This document shows, piece after piece, positions 10,703 through 20,078 of a stretch of DNA of 64,000 bases. The stretch comes from Stappia sp. MMSF_3263. Its GTDB lineage: Bacteria; Pseudomonadota; Alphaproteobacteria; Rhizobiales; Stappiaceae. Position numbers and translations under genes: made by a program. The notes under the pieces are model-generated. The model had not been told where the DNA came from. It worked only from the letters and a program-made list of their open reading frames with translations, and did no database searches. Location of the stretch: contig NZ_JASHIK010000003.1 of the NCBI RefSeq assembly GCF_030733745.1, positions 38,501 to 102,500 on the forward strand, read 5' to 3'. Within the stretch, counting starts at the first letter, position 1. The number at the start of each line of letters is the position of its first letter.

Positions 10703-10830
10703 GGGAGGGTCTCCGGCGCCCGGACAGGCGGATGGAAAAAACGGGACAACGGTCCCGGAAGGGTTGGAGAGCATATGCGATCCGTAAGGGGCTTTGTCCA
10801 GTCGCAGCCCCTGCGCGGCGCCTCCCGGGC

Positions 10831-11226
10831 TCAGTCGGGCGGGGCGGGGAAGGCGTCGACGACATGCTCGGGCAGCCGCCATGGCAGGACGAGGATCGCG
10901 TCGAAGCGCAGCGTTGCAGTGCCGAGGTCTTCGCGGCTGGCGCACCAGGACCGCGCCGCCGACGCGATCCGCCTCCGGGCGCGCGGGGTGATCGAGGCAA
11001 GGGCCTGGTCGCGGGAAGTGCGCGCCTTTACCTCGACGAAGGCGATGGTCGCCCCGCGTCTTGCGATGATGTCGATCTCGCCGCCCCCTGCCCGGTAGCG
11101 GCGGGCGAGCACCCGCCAGCCCTTGAGTTGCAGGAGCGCGGCGGCAAGCGTCTCGGCGCGCAAACCGAGGCGATAGGCGCCGCGCCTCCGTCCGCTTGGC
11201 GTGTCCGGGCGGTCGGGGCGTGTCAT
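10831..11226 (-). CDS. yraN: YraN family (UPF0102) putative endonuclease-like protein
   Basis: A 131-residue protein with the restriction-endonuclease-like fold of UPF0102. The catalytic-type motif is visible as [11 protein letters not shown] followed by FVEVKAR, i.e. E-x-D...E-x-K. The N-terminus ([20 protein letters not shown]) is the conserved first helix. Function is uncertain; roles in DNA recombination or repair have been suggested for the family. It lies between a 57-residue membrane protein and gshB on the same strand and in the wider rsmI/lpoA neighbourhood, an association also seen in Escherichia coli. Confidence 0.92.
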   Translation of the reverse strand: MTRPDRPDTPSGRRRGAYRLGLRAETLAAALLQLKGWRVLARRYRAGGGEIDIIARRGATIAFVEVKARTSRDQALASITPRARRRIASAARSWCASREDLGTATLRFDAILVLPWRLPEHVVDAFPAPPD

Positions 11227-11247
11227 GGCGACCTCTGCGCGGACTGT

Positions 11248-11421
11248 TCAGGCGGCGGGCTGGAACATGGCGGCGAGGATCACCGCGAAGACGGTCACCA
11301 GGAACCCGCCGGCGGCCAGCTTCCAGGCATCGCGACGGTGATGCAGGCCGGGCCAGCCGAGCGGCTTGATCAACTGGATGGCGGCGACGGCGGCGAAAAA
11401 CACCATGATGATCTTGGTCAC
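11248..11421 (-). CDS. Small two-helix membrane protein, function unknown
   Basis: A 57-residue protein from GTG 11421, which follows GGAG by nine bases; an ATG ten codons upstream lacks such a site. Two hydrophobic segments, about 2-19 ([16 protein letters not shown]) and 37-54 ([18 protein letters not shown]), are joined by a polar loop with two histidines. I do not recognise the family. It sits between rsmI and yraN on the same strand with short spacers, so it is probably co-transcribed. Codon use matches its neighbours. Confidence 0.55.
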   Translation of the reverse strand: MTKIIMVFFAAVAAIQLIKPLGWPGLHHRRDAWKLAAGGFLVTVFAVILAAMFQPAA

Positions 11422-11508
11422 GCGCGTCTCCGGAAAGCGGGCCGATGGCACGGCCGTTGGTGCCGGGTTGGCCTAGCATGCTTTCCGCCGGCCGGCAAAA
11501 CCGGGCGC

Positions 11509-12468
11509 TCAGCCGGCCTTGATCGCCAGGGCGCGGGCGTAGAGGTCTTTGCGGTCAAGACCGGTCAGTCCGGCGACATGCTTGGCGGCGCCTGCGGGTT
11601 TCATTGTCTTCAGGGCCGCGCCGAGCAGCGCGTCTGCATCGGCGGCTTCGGCAGCCGGGCGGGCCTCGGGCGGCGCGATGACGACGACGATCTCGCCCTT
11701 GACGGTTTCGCCGTCAAAGCGCCCGGCCAGTTCCCCGAGGGTGCCGCGCTCGAAGGTCTCGAAGCGCTTGGTCAGTTCGCGCGCCACCGCAGCCTGACGC
11801 GAGTCCCCCAGAACCTCCGCCATGTCGGCGAGCGAGGCGGCAATCCGGTGCGGGCTTTCGAACAGGACAAGCGTGGCAGGGAGCGCTTCGAGCTCTTGCA
11901 ACCTGGTACGGCGCTGGCCGCTTTTCTGTGGCAGGAACCCGGCAAAGCAGATCGTGTCGGAAGGAAGTCCGGACCCCACGAGAGCGGCCAGCGGCGCATT
12001 GGCGCCGGGCACGGGAAAGACGCGGTGCCCTTCCTCGATCACGTCGCGCACCAGCCGGTAGCCGGGATCGGAGACGAGCGGTGTGCCGGCGTCGGAGACG
12101 AGCGCCACGACCTTTCCCTCGGCAAGCGCGGCCATCAGTTTCGGCTTCGCGCGCTGGGCGTTGTGCTCGTGATAGGCGGTCAGCGGCGTCCTCAACCCGA
12201 AGCGACGCATCAAGGTCGCCGTCACGCGCGTGTCCTCGCAGGCGACGATATCGGCGGCGGCCAGCGTCTCCAGTCCGCGCAAGGTCATGTCGCCGAGATT
12301 TCCGATCGGCGTCGAGACGATGTAGAGCCCGGCCTCGATTCGAGGCGCGTCCAGCCTGTGTGCGCCGATGAAGAAGGACCGGTCGCCTTGCCCGCCCGTT
12401 TCGTCCTGCGCGGCCGGGTCGCCCGTGCCGTCGTCGTCTGGGGTCGTGTCTGGGTCGGGAGACGTCAT
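11509..12468 (-). CDS. rsmI: 16S rRNA (cytidine(1402)-2'-O)-methyltransferase RsmI
   Basis: A 319-residue tetrapyrrole-methylase-fold enzyme that 2'-O-methylates C1402 in the ribosomal decoding centre with S-adenosylmethionine. Diagnostic segments are [34 protein letters not shown], the YHEHN motif, [15 protein letters not shown] and ESPHRI. The first ~45 residues are acidic and low in complexity, and the true start could be internal. The gene is divergent from the LpoA-like lipoprotein, the same pairing as in gammaproteobacteria. Confidence 0.95.
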   Translation of the reverse strand: MTSPDPDTTPDDDGTGDPAAQDETGGQGDRSFFIGAHRLDAPRIEAGLYIVSTPIGNLGDMTLRGLETLAAADIVACEDTRVTATLMRRFGLRTPLTAYHEHNAQRAKPKLMAALAEGKVVALVSDAGTPLVSDPGYRLVRDVIEEGHRVFPVPGANAPLAALVGSGLPSDTICFAGFLPQKSGQRRTRLQELEALPATLVLFESPHRIAASLADMAEVLGDSRQAAVARELTKRFETFERGTLGELAGRFDGETVKGEIVVVIAPPEARPAAEAADADALLGAALKTMKPAGAAKHVAGLTGLDRKDLYARALAIKAG

Positions 12469-12701
12469 GGCGGGTCCGGAGCGGGAGGCGGGGACCGGCG
12501 CAGCGCAAGGCGGCCGGATCGATCTCGTCCGTTTTGACAGGAATCACCTGCAAGGCCAAGCTGGCCAGCGAAGGTTTGCAGCGCGCCGGGCGTGCTGGTA
12601 AGCATTTGCGGGAACGCAGCGCGCGAGGATCGCGCGCAGGCTGCCCGCGGCGGGGTGGCAGATCGCGGACATGGACTGCCGATACGGGGAGATCGGGCCC
12701 A

Positions 12702-13919
12702 GTGCTTCGAATCGTGAAAGAGACTTTCCGCCTCGCGCGCGGGCGACGGGCCGCCCAGGGGCTGGCGCTTGGCGCGTCGATGGCACTCGCCGGCTGTTCC
12801 GGATCGAGCCTTGGCGAATATCCGGGTTATCCTTCCACGCCGTCCGGCCAGCCGCCGGTCAGCGGTCAGACCATCGGTACCGGGTCGGTCCGCGTCGCCA
12901 TGCTCCTGCCGATGAGCGGTGGTGGCAGCGCGACCTCCATCGCCACCGTTTTCCGCAACACCGCCGAACTGGCCCTGTCCGACTTCCAGGGCGCCGACAT
13001 CCAGATTCTCGTCAAGGATACCGGCGGGACGGCGCAAGGCGGTCAGGCCGCCGCCCAGGCCGCGATCGCCGAAGGGGCGGAGCTGATCATCGGTCCGGTC
13101 TTCGCACCGGCCGTCGGCGGTGCCGGATCGGCCGCGCGCTCGGCCGGAGTGCCGGTCGTTGCTTTTTCCAGCGATGAATCCGTCGGCTCGCGCGGGGTCT
13201 ATCTGCTGAGCTTCCTGCCGCGCAGCGACGTGGCGCGGATCGTTTCGCATGCCGCGCGCCAGGGCAAGCGCTCGTTCGCAGCGCTCCTGCCTGACGATAC
13301 ATACGGCGCGGTGGCCGAGGCGGCGTTCCGCCAGGAAGTCGGCCGGGCCGGAGGCCGTATCGTGTCGATCGAGCGCTACACCCTGCAGGGCAACGACACA
13401 TCCGATATTGCCGCCAAGGCCGGGCGAATCGCGGCCAACGCAGCCCAGATCGACGCGATTTTCGTTCCCGCCGGCAATGTCGCGCCCTTCGTGGCGCAGA
13501 CGCTGACCACTGGCGGCGTGAACCTTGCCACGACCCGGCTCCTGGGCAGCGGCCAGTGGGAGACGCCACAGGTGCTCAACGCCTCGCCGTTGACCGGAGC
13601 CTGGTATCCGGGACCCGACAGCGCGGGCTTCCAGGCATTCGCCGATCGCTATCGCAGCACCTATGGCAGCCAGCCGCCGCGCAACGCATCGCTTGCCTAT
13701 GACGCGACGATCCTCGCCGCGGGGCTGGTGCGTTCGGCGGGCCAGGCACGGTTTTCCGAACGGGTCCTGACCAACCGCGACGGGTTCCTTGGCATCGACG
13801 GCGTGTTCCGCTTCGAACGGAACGGTGGCAACCAGCGCGGGCTTGCGATCTACGAGGTCACGGGGTCGGGATCGCGCGTTGTCTCGCCGGCGCCGCGCGC
13901 GTTCGGCTCGGGAAGCTGA
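12702..13919 (+). CDS. Penicillin-binding protein activator (LpoA-like) lipoprotein
   Basis: A 405-residue outer-membrane lipoprotein predicted from GTG 12702. A signal peptide with lipobox LAGC places the lipid-modified Cys at about residue 29. The rest is a periplasmic binding protein type I fold (Peripla_BP_6): VRVAMLLPMSGG, the Rossmann strand IIGPVFAPAVGGAG, VVAFSSDESV and FLPRSD are recognisable. In gammaproteobacteria LpoA activates PBP1A, and a class A penicillin-binding protein lies 10 kb away, but activation is inferred by homology. The start is uncertain, because a longer frame opens at 12534 without a signal sequence at its front and a second GTG occurs at 12713. Confidence 0.85.
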   Translation: MLRIVKETFRLARGRRAAQGLALGASMALAGCSGSSLGEYPGYPSTPSGQPPVSGQTIGTGSVRVAMLLPMSGGGSATSIATVFRNTAELALSDFQGADIQILVKDTGGTAQGGQAAAQAAIAEGAELIIGPVFAPAVGGAGSAARSAGVPVVAFSSDESVGSRGVYLLSFLPRSDVARIVSHAARQGKRSFAALLPDDTYGAVAEAAFRQEVGRAGGRIVSIERYTLQGNDTSDIAAKAGRIAANAAQIDAIFVPAGNVAPFVAQTLTTGGVNLATTRLLGSGQWETPQVLNASPLTGAWYPGPDSAGFQAFADRYRSTYGSQPPRNASLAYDATILAAGLVRSAGQARFSERVLTNRDGFLGIDGVFRFERNGGNQRGLAIYEVTGSGSRVVSPAPRAFGSGS

Positions 13920-13981
13920 CGCTGCTCCGAGCGAACCGTTGCCGGCCGGCATTCGGCGTCTGAACCGGGGGAGTGAGCCGG

Positions 13982-15190
13982 GTGGATCTTTCGCAAAAGC
14001 GCATTCTTCTCGTTATTGGCGGCGGCATCGCCGCCTACAAGAGCCTCGACCTGGTGCGCCGCCTGCGCGAGCGCGGCGCCCGTGTGCGCGCGGTTATGAC
14101 GGAAGGTGCGCGCCAGTTCGTCACGCCCATGGCGGTCGGCGCACTGACCGGCGACAAGGTCTTCACGGACCTCTTTGATCGCGACGACGAGCATGATGTC
14201 GGCCATATCCGCCTGTCGCGGGAGGCCGATGCGATCATTGTCGCACCGGCCACCGCCGACCTGATGGCGAAGATGGCGGCCGGGCTCGCCGGCGATCTTG
14301 CGACTGCGGTGCTGCTCGCCACCGACAAGAAGGTGCTGCTTGCTCCGGCCATGAACCCTGCCATGTGGAATCATCCGGCGACCCGGCGCAATGTCGCGCG
14401 GCTCGCGGCCGACGGTCTTGCCCTTGTCGGCCCGAATTCCGGCGAGATGGCCGAGAGTGGCGAGGCTGGCATCGGCCGCATGGCCGAGCCGCTGGAGATC
14501 GTCTCGGCACTGGAAGACATGCTGTCGCCGGTGGCGCCGAGCCTTGCCGGCCGCCATGTCCTGATCACGTCCGGCCCGACCCATGAGCCGATCGATCCGG
14601 TGCGGTATATCGCCAACCGTTCGTCGGGCAAGCAGGGCCACGCGATCGCCGGCTGGATGGCGCGTCACGGTGCCAGGGTGACGCTGGTCAGCGGCCCGGT
14701 GACGTTGCCCGATCCGCCGGGCGTCGACGTGATCAGGGTCGAGACGGCGCGCGAGATGCTGGCGGCGGTCGACGCGGCGCTGCCCGCCGATGTCGCCGTG
14801 ATGGCGGCGGCGGTTGCCGACTGGCGCGCGGCGGAGGCCAGCGGCCGCAAGATCAAGAAGGACGGCAGCGGCGAGGTGCCGGCGCTGGCGCTGGCCGAGA
14901 ACCCTGACATTCTCGCGACCGTGGGGCGTCACGCGACACTGCGCCCGCGTCTTGTTGTCGGGTTTGCCGCCGAGACCGATGCGGTTGTCGACAACGCCCG
15001 GGCCAAGCTTGACCGCAAGGGCGCCGACCTGATCGTTGCCAATGACGTTTCCCCCCAGCATGGCGTGATGGGCGGGGACGCGAACACGGTGCGTCTCGTC
15101 AGCCGCGAGGGTGTCGAAGACTGGCCGACGCTTCCCAAGGACGAGGTCGCGCGGCGGTTGGTCGCCGAGATTGCGCGGCGGCTTACCTGA
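13982..15190 (+). CDS. coaBC: Bifunctional phosphopantothenoylcysteine decarboxylase / phosphopantothenate-cysteine ligase
   Basis: This 402-residue enzyme performs two steps of coenzyme A synthesis, coupling 4'-phosphopantothenate to cysteine and decarboxylating the product. The N-terminal flavin domain has GGGIAAYK, active-site His75 in GHIR, PATADLMAKMA and PAMN (122-125). The ligase domain has SSGKQG near 214-219, AAAVADW and KIKK (290-293). GTG 13982 was chosen because a GGGGGAG Shine-Dalgarno lies seven bases upstream; the in-frame GTG at 13973 would be too close to it. The segment equivalent to the ACGD loop of the E. coli enzyme reads MAESGEAGIGRM, so the usual cysteine is missing. 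It is followed by dut after 113 bases. Confidence 0.95.
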   Translation: MDLSQKRILLVIGGGIAAYKSLDLVRRLRERGARVRAVMTEGARQFVTPMAVGALTGDKVFTDLFDRDDEHDVGHIRLSREADAIIVAPATADLMAKMAAGLAGDLATAVLLATDKKVLLAPAMNPAMWNHPATRRNVARLAADGLALVGPNSGEMAESGEAGIGRMAEPLEIVSALEDMLSPVAPSLAGRHVLITSGPTHEPIDPVRYIANRSSGKQGHAIAGWMARHGARVTLVSGPVTLPDPPGVDVIRVETAREMLAAVDAALPADVAVMAAAVADWRAAEASGRKIKKDGSGEVPALALAENPDILATVGRHATLRPRLVVGFAAETDAVVDNARAKLDRKGADLIVANDVSPQHGVMGGDANTVRLVSREGVEDWPTLPKDEVARRLVAEIARRLT

Positions 15191-15303
15191 TCCGGCGTGG
15201 ACGAGCGGGGCGAAGCGCTTGATCCGGGCGCTGTCCGATGCGATCACCGCAACGGGGGAACCCCTCCCGCGCCGTTCCCGAAGCTGCCGACCCGGAAAAC
15301 GCC

Positions 15304-15753
15304 ATGACCCTTCCCGTTCAAGTACGCCGCCTGTCCCATGGTGCCGACCTGCCGCTGCCCGCTTATCAGAGCGAGGAGGCCGCCGGCCTTGACCTTCTGG
15401 CCGCCGTCGAGGCGCCGCTGGTGATCGCACCGGGCTCGCGGGCGCTGGTGCCGACCGGGATTGCCATTGCCCTGCCGCCGGGAACGGAAGCCCAGGTCCG
15501 GCCGCGCTCGGGGCTTGCCGCGCGAAACGGCGTCACCGTTCTCAACACGCCGGGGACGGTGGATTCCGATTATCGCGGCGAGATCAAGGTGATCCTGATC
15601 AATCTTGGCCATGAACCCTTCACCGTGGAACGTGGCAGCCGCATCGCGCAGATGGTCATCGCACCCGTTTCCCGGGCAAGTCTTGTCGAGGTCTCGGTTC
15701 TCGACGAGACGCGCCGGGGAGAGGGCGGGTTCGGATCGACCGGGCATCATTGA
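15304..15753 (+). CDS. dut: Deoxyuridine 5'-triphosphate nucleotidohydrolase (dUTPase)
   Basis: A 149-residue trimeric dUTPase that hydrolyses dUTP to dUMP and pyrophosphate, keeping uracil out of DNA. All five family motifs are visible: [32 protein letters not shown] and the C-terminal glycine-rich arm [12 protein letters not shown] 15304 gives the normal family length; the Shine-Dalgarno is weak (GGAAAA), consistent with coupling to the upstream coaBC gene. An in-frame ATG at 15238 adds 22 residues without similarity. Confidence 0.95.
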   Translation: MTLPVQVRRLSHGADLPLPAYQSEEAAGLDLLAAVEAPLVIAPGSRALVPTGIAIALPPGTEAQVRPRSGLAARNGVTVLNTPGTVDSDYRGEIKVILINLGHEPFTVERGSRIAQMVIAPVSRASLVEVSVLDETRRGEGGFGSTGHH

Positions 15754-15946
15754 CTGGGCGACGTCCGGCTCCGGCAGGTCTTCTGTGAAATTTCGTTCCG
15801 GAAATCGGGGGATTTCGGGCATCCCGTTCCAATCTTCGGGGATGGCTGGTTGGCCGGGGGTCTCGCCAGCGTCGCAGTCAGTGCCTAGATTGACCGGAGA
15901 ACGAGATGCCGGGCGCGACGCGGCCCGGCCAAGCAGGGAGCCTCGC

Positions 15947-16909
15947 ATGAGCGACAAGAAACCCGGCCGCGGCCGCATCTATGCCTCGATCACCGAGACC
16001 ATCGGCGACACGCCCCTCGTCCGGCTTGACCGGCTCGCGCAGGATGCCGGCGTCGAGGCGGAAATTCTCGGCAAGCTCGAGTTCTTCAACCCGATCTCCA
16101 GCGTCAAGGACCGCATTGGCGTCTCGATGATCGAGGCGCTGGAGGCCGATGGCAGGATCGTTCCCGGCAAGACGACCCTGGTCGAGCCGACATCCGGCAA
16201 CACCGGCATCGCGCTCGCCTTCGTGGCTGCCGCCAAGGGCTACCGGCTGATCCTGGTGATGCCCGAGACCATGTCCATCGAACGGCGCAAGATGCTGAAG
16301 CTGCTCGGCGCGGAGCTGGAGCTGACCGAAGGGCCCAAGGGCATGAAGGGTGCGATCGCCCGGGCGGAGGAACTGGTCGGCGAGATCGACAACGCGGTAA
16401 TGCCGCAGCAGTTCGAGAACCCGGCCAACCCGGATATCCACCGCCGTACCACCGCCGAGGAGATCTGGAACGACACCGACGGCAAGGTTGACGTCTTCGT
16501 TTCCGGCATCGGCACGGGCGGCACGATCACCGGTGTCAGCGGCGTGCTGAAACAGCGCAATCCGGATCTCCATGTGGTCGCCGTCGAGCCCACCGACAGT
16601 CCGATCCTGTCCGGCGGAAATCCCGGCCCGCACAAGATCCAGGGGATCGGCGCCGGCTTCGTGCCGGGTGTGCTCAACACCAAGGCCTATGACGAAGTTG
16701 TCACGGTCGCCAATGACGAGGCCTTCGAACTGGCCCGCAAGGTGGCCCGCATCGAGGGCCTGCCTGTCGGCATTTCTTCGGGCGCGGCGCTGGCGGCGGC
16801 GCTGAAGGTCGGCGCGCGCCCCGAAATGAAGGGCAAGCGGATCGTTGTGATCATCCCCTCCTTCGCCGAGCGCTATCTGTCCACGGCGCTGTTCGACGGA
16901 CTGGACTGA
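15947..16909 (+). CDS. cysK: Cysteine synthase A (O-acetylserine sulfhydrylase)
   Basis: A 320-residue PLP enzyme that makes L-cysteine from O-acetylserine and sulfide. The PLP lysine is Lys54 in SSVKDRIG; the phosphate-binding loop GTGGT, the substrate-loop PTSGNTG and [16 protein letters not shown] are intact. The start at ATG 15947 follows GGGAG seven bases upstream. A 193-bp spacer after dut suggests its own promoter, though none is clear. A strong terminator follows the gene. The C-terminus ends in FDGLD without the final Ile that SAT-complex partners prefer on their side, so no complex is inferred. Confidence 0.96.
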   Translation: MSDKKPGRGRIYASITETIGDTPLVRLDRLAQDAGVEAEILGKLEFFNPISSVKDRIGVSMIEALEADGRIVPGKTTLVEPTSGNTGIALAFVAAAKGYRLILVMPETMSIERRKMLKLLGAELELTEGPKGMKGAIARAEELVGEIDNAVMPQQFENPANPDIHRRTTAEEIWNDTDGKVDVFVSGIGTGGTITGVSGVLKQRNPDLHVVAVEPTDSPILSGGNPGPHKIQGIGAGFVPGVLNTKAYDEVVTVANDEAFELARKVARIEGLPVGISSGAALAAALKVGARPEMKGKRIVVIIPSFAERYLSTALFDGLD

Positions 16910-16950
16910 GGCGTCGCCGCGTCTTTCGGCGGCATGCAGGACAGGCGATG

Positions 16951-16976
16951 ACGGCGGGGAATGACCCCGCCGTTTT
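16951..16976 (+). terminator. Rho-independent terminator after cysK
   Basis: A 9-bp perfect stem, ACGGCGGGG with CCCCGCCGT, closes a five-base AATGA loop and is followed directly by a T run (TTTT including the last stem base) on the plus strand. It lies 41 bases past the cysK stop and just before the convergent YbjQ gene. Confidence 0.75.
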
Positions 16977-16990
16977 CGTTCCAGGACAGC

Positions 16991-17311
16991 TCAGCGAATG
17001 GTTACGGCGGTTCCCGTCGCGCTGACCATCAGCATGGAGCCGTTCTGGCCGACGGTCTCATAGTCGAGATCGACGCCGATCACGGCGTTGGCGCCAAGCT
17101 GAGCGGCGCGTTGCTGCATCTCGCCAAGGGCGATCTCGCGGGCTTTCATCAACTCTTCCTCATAGGCGCCGGACCGGCCGCCGACGATGTCGCGTATGCC
17201 GGCGAAAAGATCCTTGAAGATGTTGGCGCCGAGAATGGCCTCGCCCGTGACAATCCCTTTGTAGTCGGAAATCTCGCGGCCCTGCAGCGTGTTGGTCGTT
17301 GTGATCAGCAT
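16991..17311 (-). CDS. YbjQ family (UPF0145) protein
   Basis: A 106-residue protein of the YbjQ/UPF0145 family, proposed to be a pentameric heavy-metal-binding domain, though the function is unproven. Recognisable are the [11 protein letters not shown] start, [35 protein letters not shown], and [14 protein letters not shown]. The start at ATG 17311 gives the standard family length with GGGAG upstream; a longer in-frame version has no similarity. It follows the spermidine-synthase fusion gene on the same strand after 75 bases. Confidence 0.85.
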   Translation of the reverse strand: MLITTTNTLQGREISDYKGIVTGEAILGANIFKDLFAGIRDIVGGRSGAYEEELMKAREIALGEMQQRAAQLGANAVIGVDLDYETVGQNGSMLMVSATGTAVTIR

Positions 17312-17386
17312 CGGTCGGTGGGTCTCCCGTTGTCCGTACGCTCGGGAGATGGCGTCGGTGCGCGCCGGTATCAAGCCGGAGCTGGA

Positions 17387-18955
17387 TCAGGGCTTGGGTC
17401 CCATCAGCCGGTCGATCGGCACATAGTCGTCGGTGAGCACCGGCGGATCGAGTGTTGCCACCAGCGTGTCGATACGCGCCGCCGGCATCCGCCCGAGGAT
17501 GCGAGCACTGCTCCCCGGCGCATCCGGCGGCAGCACGAAGCGGGCCTGCGGCGTGGGGGTGCGGCCGGCGACGAGCACGAATGTGGTGCGTCCGCCGGCG
17601 GTGAAGTCCTCCGCCTCCACCCAGACCTCGACCGTGTCGAAGACCTCGCGCAGCGTGCGAACGGTTGCGGCGAGTGCTTGCAGCCGGTCCATGTGGTCGA
17701 TCAGGTTCATCGCGTAGAAGCCCTCCGGCGCGAGGGCCGAACCGACCTGCGAATAGAACTCGCGCGTCACCAGATGCGCGGGAACCGCGATGTCGGTGAA
17801 GGCGTCCCCGATGACCAGTTGCAGGCCGCTGTATCCCTCCAGAAGGGCGCGGGCGTCGCCGTGACGGACGGTGAAGCGCGTCGGGTCGACGCCGAAATCC
17901 GATGCAGCGACGCGGGTAACCTGCGGATCGATCTCGGCAACGACAATGCCGGGTCGCGGTGTCCCGGCCGCCCAGGCGCGGGGCAGGGTCAGCGATCCGC
18001 CGCCGATGAAATAGGCGCGTTCCGGCAGACCGCCGAGACGCGCGCGCGTCACCGTGTCGATGATCGCCGCATAGGGCATCACCAGCCGCGCCGGGTCGTC
18101 GAGCACGTTGATGCCGTGGCCCAGGTGATCGAGCACCATCAGGCGTGTCGGGGCGCCGAAGTCAGTGGAAACGTCGAGCGAGCGGATGCAATAGTAGCGG
18201 CTCTCCACCATGCAGGCGCTGGTCGTCAAGGCCGGTCCCGCCGCCACTGCCGCCAGCGACAGAACGGTGGCGGCAAGGCCCGCCCGCAGCGTCGCTCGGC
18301 CGCCCTGTTCCGGTTCGCGGCGCGCCATCCACAGGCAGACCAGCGCGAAGCAGGCATAGGCGGCTGCCACCGCGATCAGCGTCCAGGCGGTTCCCATCCA
18401 GGAAATGAAGAGGTAGCCGGCGGCCAGCGTGCCGGCGATGGCGCCGATGGCGGAGACGGCATGCAGGGCTCCGAGCGCGCGGCCGCTCTGTTCGCGGCCC
18501 TCGATGGCGAGCCGCGCCAGGATCGGTGAGGGAATGCCCGCGGCGAAGGAGGGCAGGAAGAACAAAAGGCCGGTCAGTGCGACAATGCCGGCAACCGGAT
18601 CCGTGAGTGTCGACAGGACCGGACCCGAAAGATAGCGGAGCAGCGGCAGCGCGGCGATGGTGGCGACAGCGCCGAGTGCGCCGGAGATCGCCAGCCAGCC
18701 GAGACCGGAGCGGGCCGGCCGGTCGGCGACGAGCCCGCCGGCCCAGTGACCGGCGGAAAAGCCGGCGAGCACCACCGCGATGACGGCCGTCCATGTATAG
18801 AGGGACATGCCGACGTAGGGCGCCAGCATTCGGCCGGCGACGATCTCGACCACAAGACCGGCGGCCGCAACGAGGAACTGCGCGGCAAGCAGGAAGGAGA
18901 AGGGCACGACAGGTGGGACCGGTTGCGCGCCAAGGGGCGGGACAGTGTCGTTCAT
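17387..18955 (-). CDS. Fused MFS/spermidine synthase-like protein
   Basis: A 522-residue membrane protein from ATG 18955. The N-terminal half (about 15-260) has seven or eight hydrophobic helices. The C-terminal half resembles the aminopropyltransferase fold: YFIGGGSLTLPRAW (dcSAM-binding glycine loop), VVAEIDPQVTRVA, RHGDARALL and LVIGDAFTDIAVP. Such fusions are common but their reaction is unknown; the acidic residue in GDAF is kept while the usual ELAERYxY putrescine-site segment is not evident, so a role in polyamine synthesis should not be assumed. An upstream in-frame extension of 20 residues is Cys/Arg-rich and was excluded. Confidence 0.8.
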   Translation of the reverse strand: MNDTVPPLGAQPVPPVVPFSFLLAAQFLVAAAGLVVEIVAGRMLAPYVGMSLYTWTAVIAVVLAGFSAGHWAGGLVADRPARSGLGWLAISGALGAVATIAALPLLRYLSGPVLSTLTDPVAGIVALTGLLFFLPSFAAGIPSPILARLAIEGREQSGRALGALHAVSAIGAIAGTLAAGYLFISWMGTAWTLIAVAAAYACFALVCLWMARREPEQGGRATLRAGLAATVLSLAAVAAGPALTTSACMVESRYYCIRSLDVSTDFGAPTRLMVLDHLGHGINVLDDPARLVMPYAAIIDTVTRARLGGLPERAYFIGGGSLTLPRAWAAGTPRPGIVVAEIDPQVTRVAASDFGVDPTRFTVRHGDARALLEGYSGLQLVIGDAFTDIAVPAHLVTREFYSQVGSALAPEGFYAMNLIDHMDRLQALAATVRTLREVFDTVEVWVEAEDFTAGGRTTFVLVAGRTPTPQARFVLPPDAPGSSARILGRMPAARIDTLVATLDPPVLTDDYVPIDRLMGPKP

Positions 18956-19048
18956 GCAGCGCAGACTAGCCCTCTCGCCGCATCTGGCAAAGCACCCGCT
19001 GCGCCGAAATTGCACGAATTCGAAACAGCGGATGCGACGCGGGGTGAC

Positions 19049-19699
19049 TTACGCCTGTGGCGGGCCGATCCGATCCGGATGGGCGTCGGCAAAGGCCGCC
19101 ATTTCGTTGCATGCAGCGTCAATGGCGACGAGACGCGGCAGGGGCGTGAGATCGATCCCCCAGCGCCGGGCATTGTACATCTGCGGCACAAGGCAGAGAT
19201 CTGCCAGTGTCGGCGTGTCGCCATGGCAGAAGCGCCCGGTCGCGGGATGGTCGAGCATCCGCTCCAGAGCCGAAAGCCCCTTCGAGATGAAGGTCTGCAT
19301 CCAGGTCGCCTTGGCGGCATCGCCGCCTCCGGTGAGATCGGCCACGTGCGAGGCGACCGAAAGGTTGCAGACCGGGTGGATCTCCATGGCGATGGCGTGG
19401 GCAAGCGCCCGCACCCGGTGCCGGCCGCCGGCATCACCCGGCATCAGTGACGATGTCTCAGGGTGGGTCTCGTGGAGATACTCGATGATCGCCAGCGACT
19501 GGGTGAGGTCGTGGCCGTCGACCGCCAGTGTCGGAACGAGGCCTTGCGGATTGCGCGCAAGGTTGTCGTCGGCCCGGTGCGCGCCGGTCAGCAGGTTGAC
19601 GGCGACCGTGTCGTGCTCGATGCCAAGCAGGTTGAGCGCGATGCGCACCCGGTAGCTCGCCGAAGAGCGCCAGTAGTCGTAAAGGACGGGTCGGGTCAC
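19049..19699 (-). CDS. maiA: Maleylacetoacetate isomerase (zeta-class glutathione transferase)
   Basis: A 216-residue glutathione-dependent isomerase that converts maleylacetoacetate to fumarylacetoacetate in tyrosine/homogentisate breakdown. The zeta-class active-site motif SSASYRVRIAL starts at residue 12; NPQGLVPTL, QSLAIIEYL and TLADLCLVPQMYNA follow. GTG 19699 is preceded by GGGAG at good spacing, and it gives the family length. The frame is open for a further 1.8 kb upstream on the antisense of preT and that part is not coding. No other homogentisate genes are in the window. Confidence 0.92.
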   Translation of the reverse strand: MTRPVLYDYWRSSASYRVRIALNLLGIEHDTVAVNLLTGAHRADDNLARNPQGLVPTLAVDGHDLTQSLAIIEYLHETHPETSSLMPGDAGGRHRVRALAHAIAMEIHPVCNLSVASHVADLTGGGDAAKATWMQTFISKGLSALERMLDHPATGRFCHGDTPTLADLCLVPQMYNARRWGIDLTPLPRLVAIDAACNEMAAFADAHPDRIGPPQA

Positions 19700-19832
19700 G
19701 GGTCTCTCCCTGGATCTGAAGGGCGCCTGTCGGTGGCGCCGCCGGCCCGATATCGCACGGCCGGAACCCGGGGCCAAGCCTTGCGTGGTTGCCGCAGCGG
19801 CAGCCCGGCTTTCGGCCATTGCGACAAAAAAT

Positions 19833-19848
19833 TTGACTATTTGGTCAA
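19833..19848. promoter_or_regulatory. RutR-type operator upstream of preTA
   Basis: TTGACTATTTGGTCAA matches the RutR consensus TTGACCA-N2-TGGTCAA with a single mismatch. The symmetry extends outward (AATTTGAC ... GTCAAAATT). It lies about 300 bp upstream of preT and 134 bp upstream of the divergent maiA start. A RutR homologue is encoded 5 kb away, and two further copies of the motif lie before the aminotransferase operon. Confidence 0.75.
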
Positions 19849-20053
19849 AATTCGGCCCAATGACATTCGGCGGACCCGCACCCGAGAAACGAGGCGCGTG
19901 CCGCATGCAATCGCCAGAGATGGCGCTGGACGAAAACGGGCCTCCTTCCGGACCCGAGAAAAACCGCGAAACCGCACGTCCCGCGCCCTGGAGCATCCGG
20001 CTTTCGCCGGAGACGGAAACGTTGCTCCAGCATTGAGGCCGGTCAGTTTTCGC

Positions 20054-20078
20054 ACGCTCGATCGTCACGATTGAGCGT
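20054..20078. repeat. Near-perfect palindrome in the preT leader
   Basis: Twelve-base arms around a single central C (ACGCTCGATCGT and ACGATTGAGCGT) differ at one position, which would be a G-U pair in RNA. Outside them GGTCAG (20041-20046) and CTGACC (20082-20087) can extend the structure. It ends about 70 bases before the preT start codon, and no T run follows. It could be an operator for a second regulator or a leader hairpin. Confidence 0.5.

Noticed and set aside
16910..16990. A small gene between cysK and the YbjQ gene
   Set aside because: The space is filled by a clear terminator hairpin and has no start with a ribosome site.
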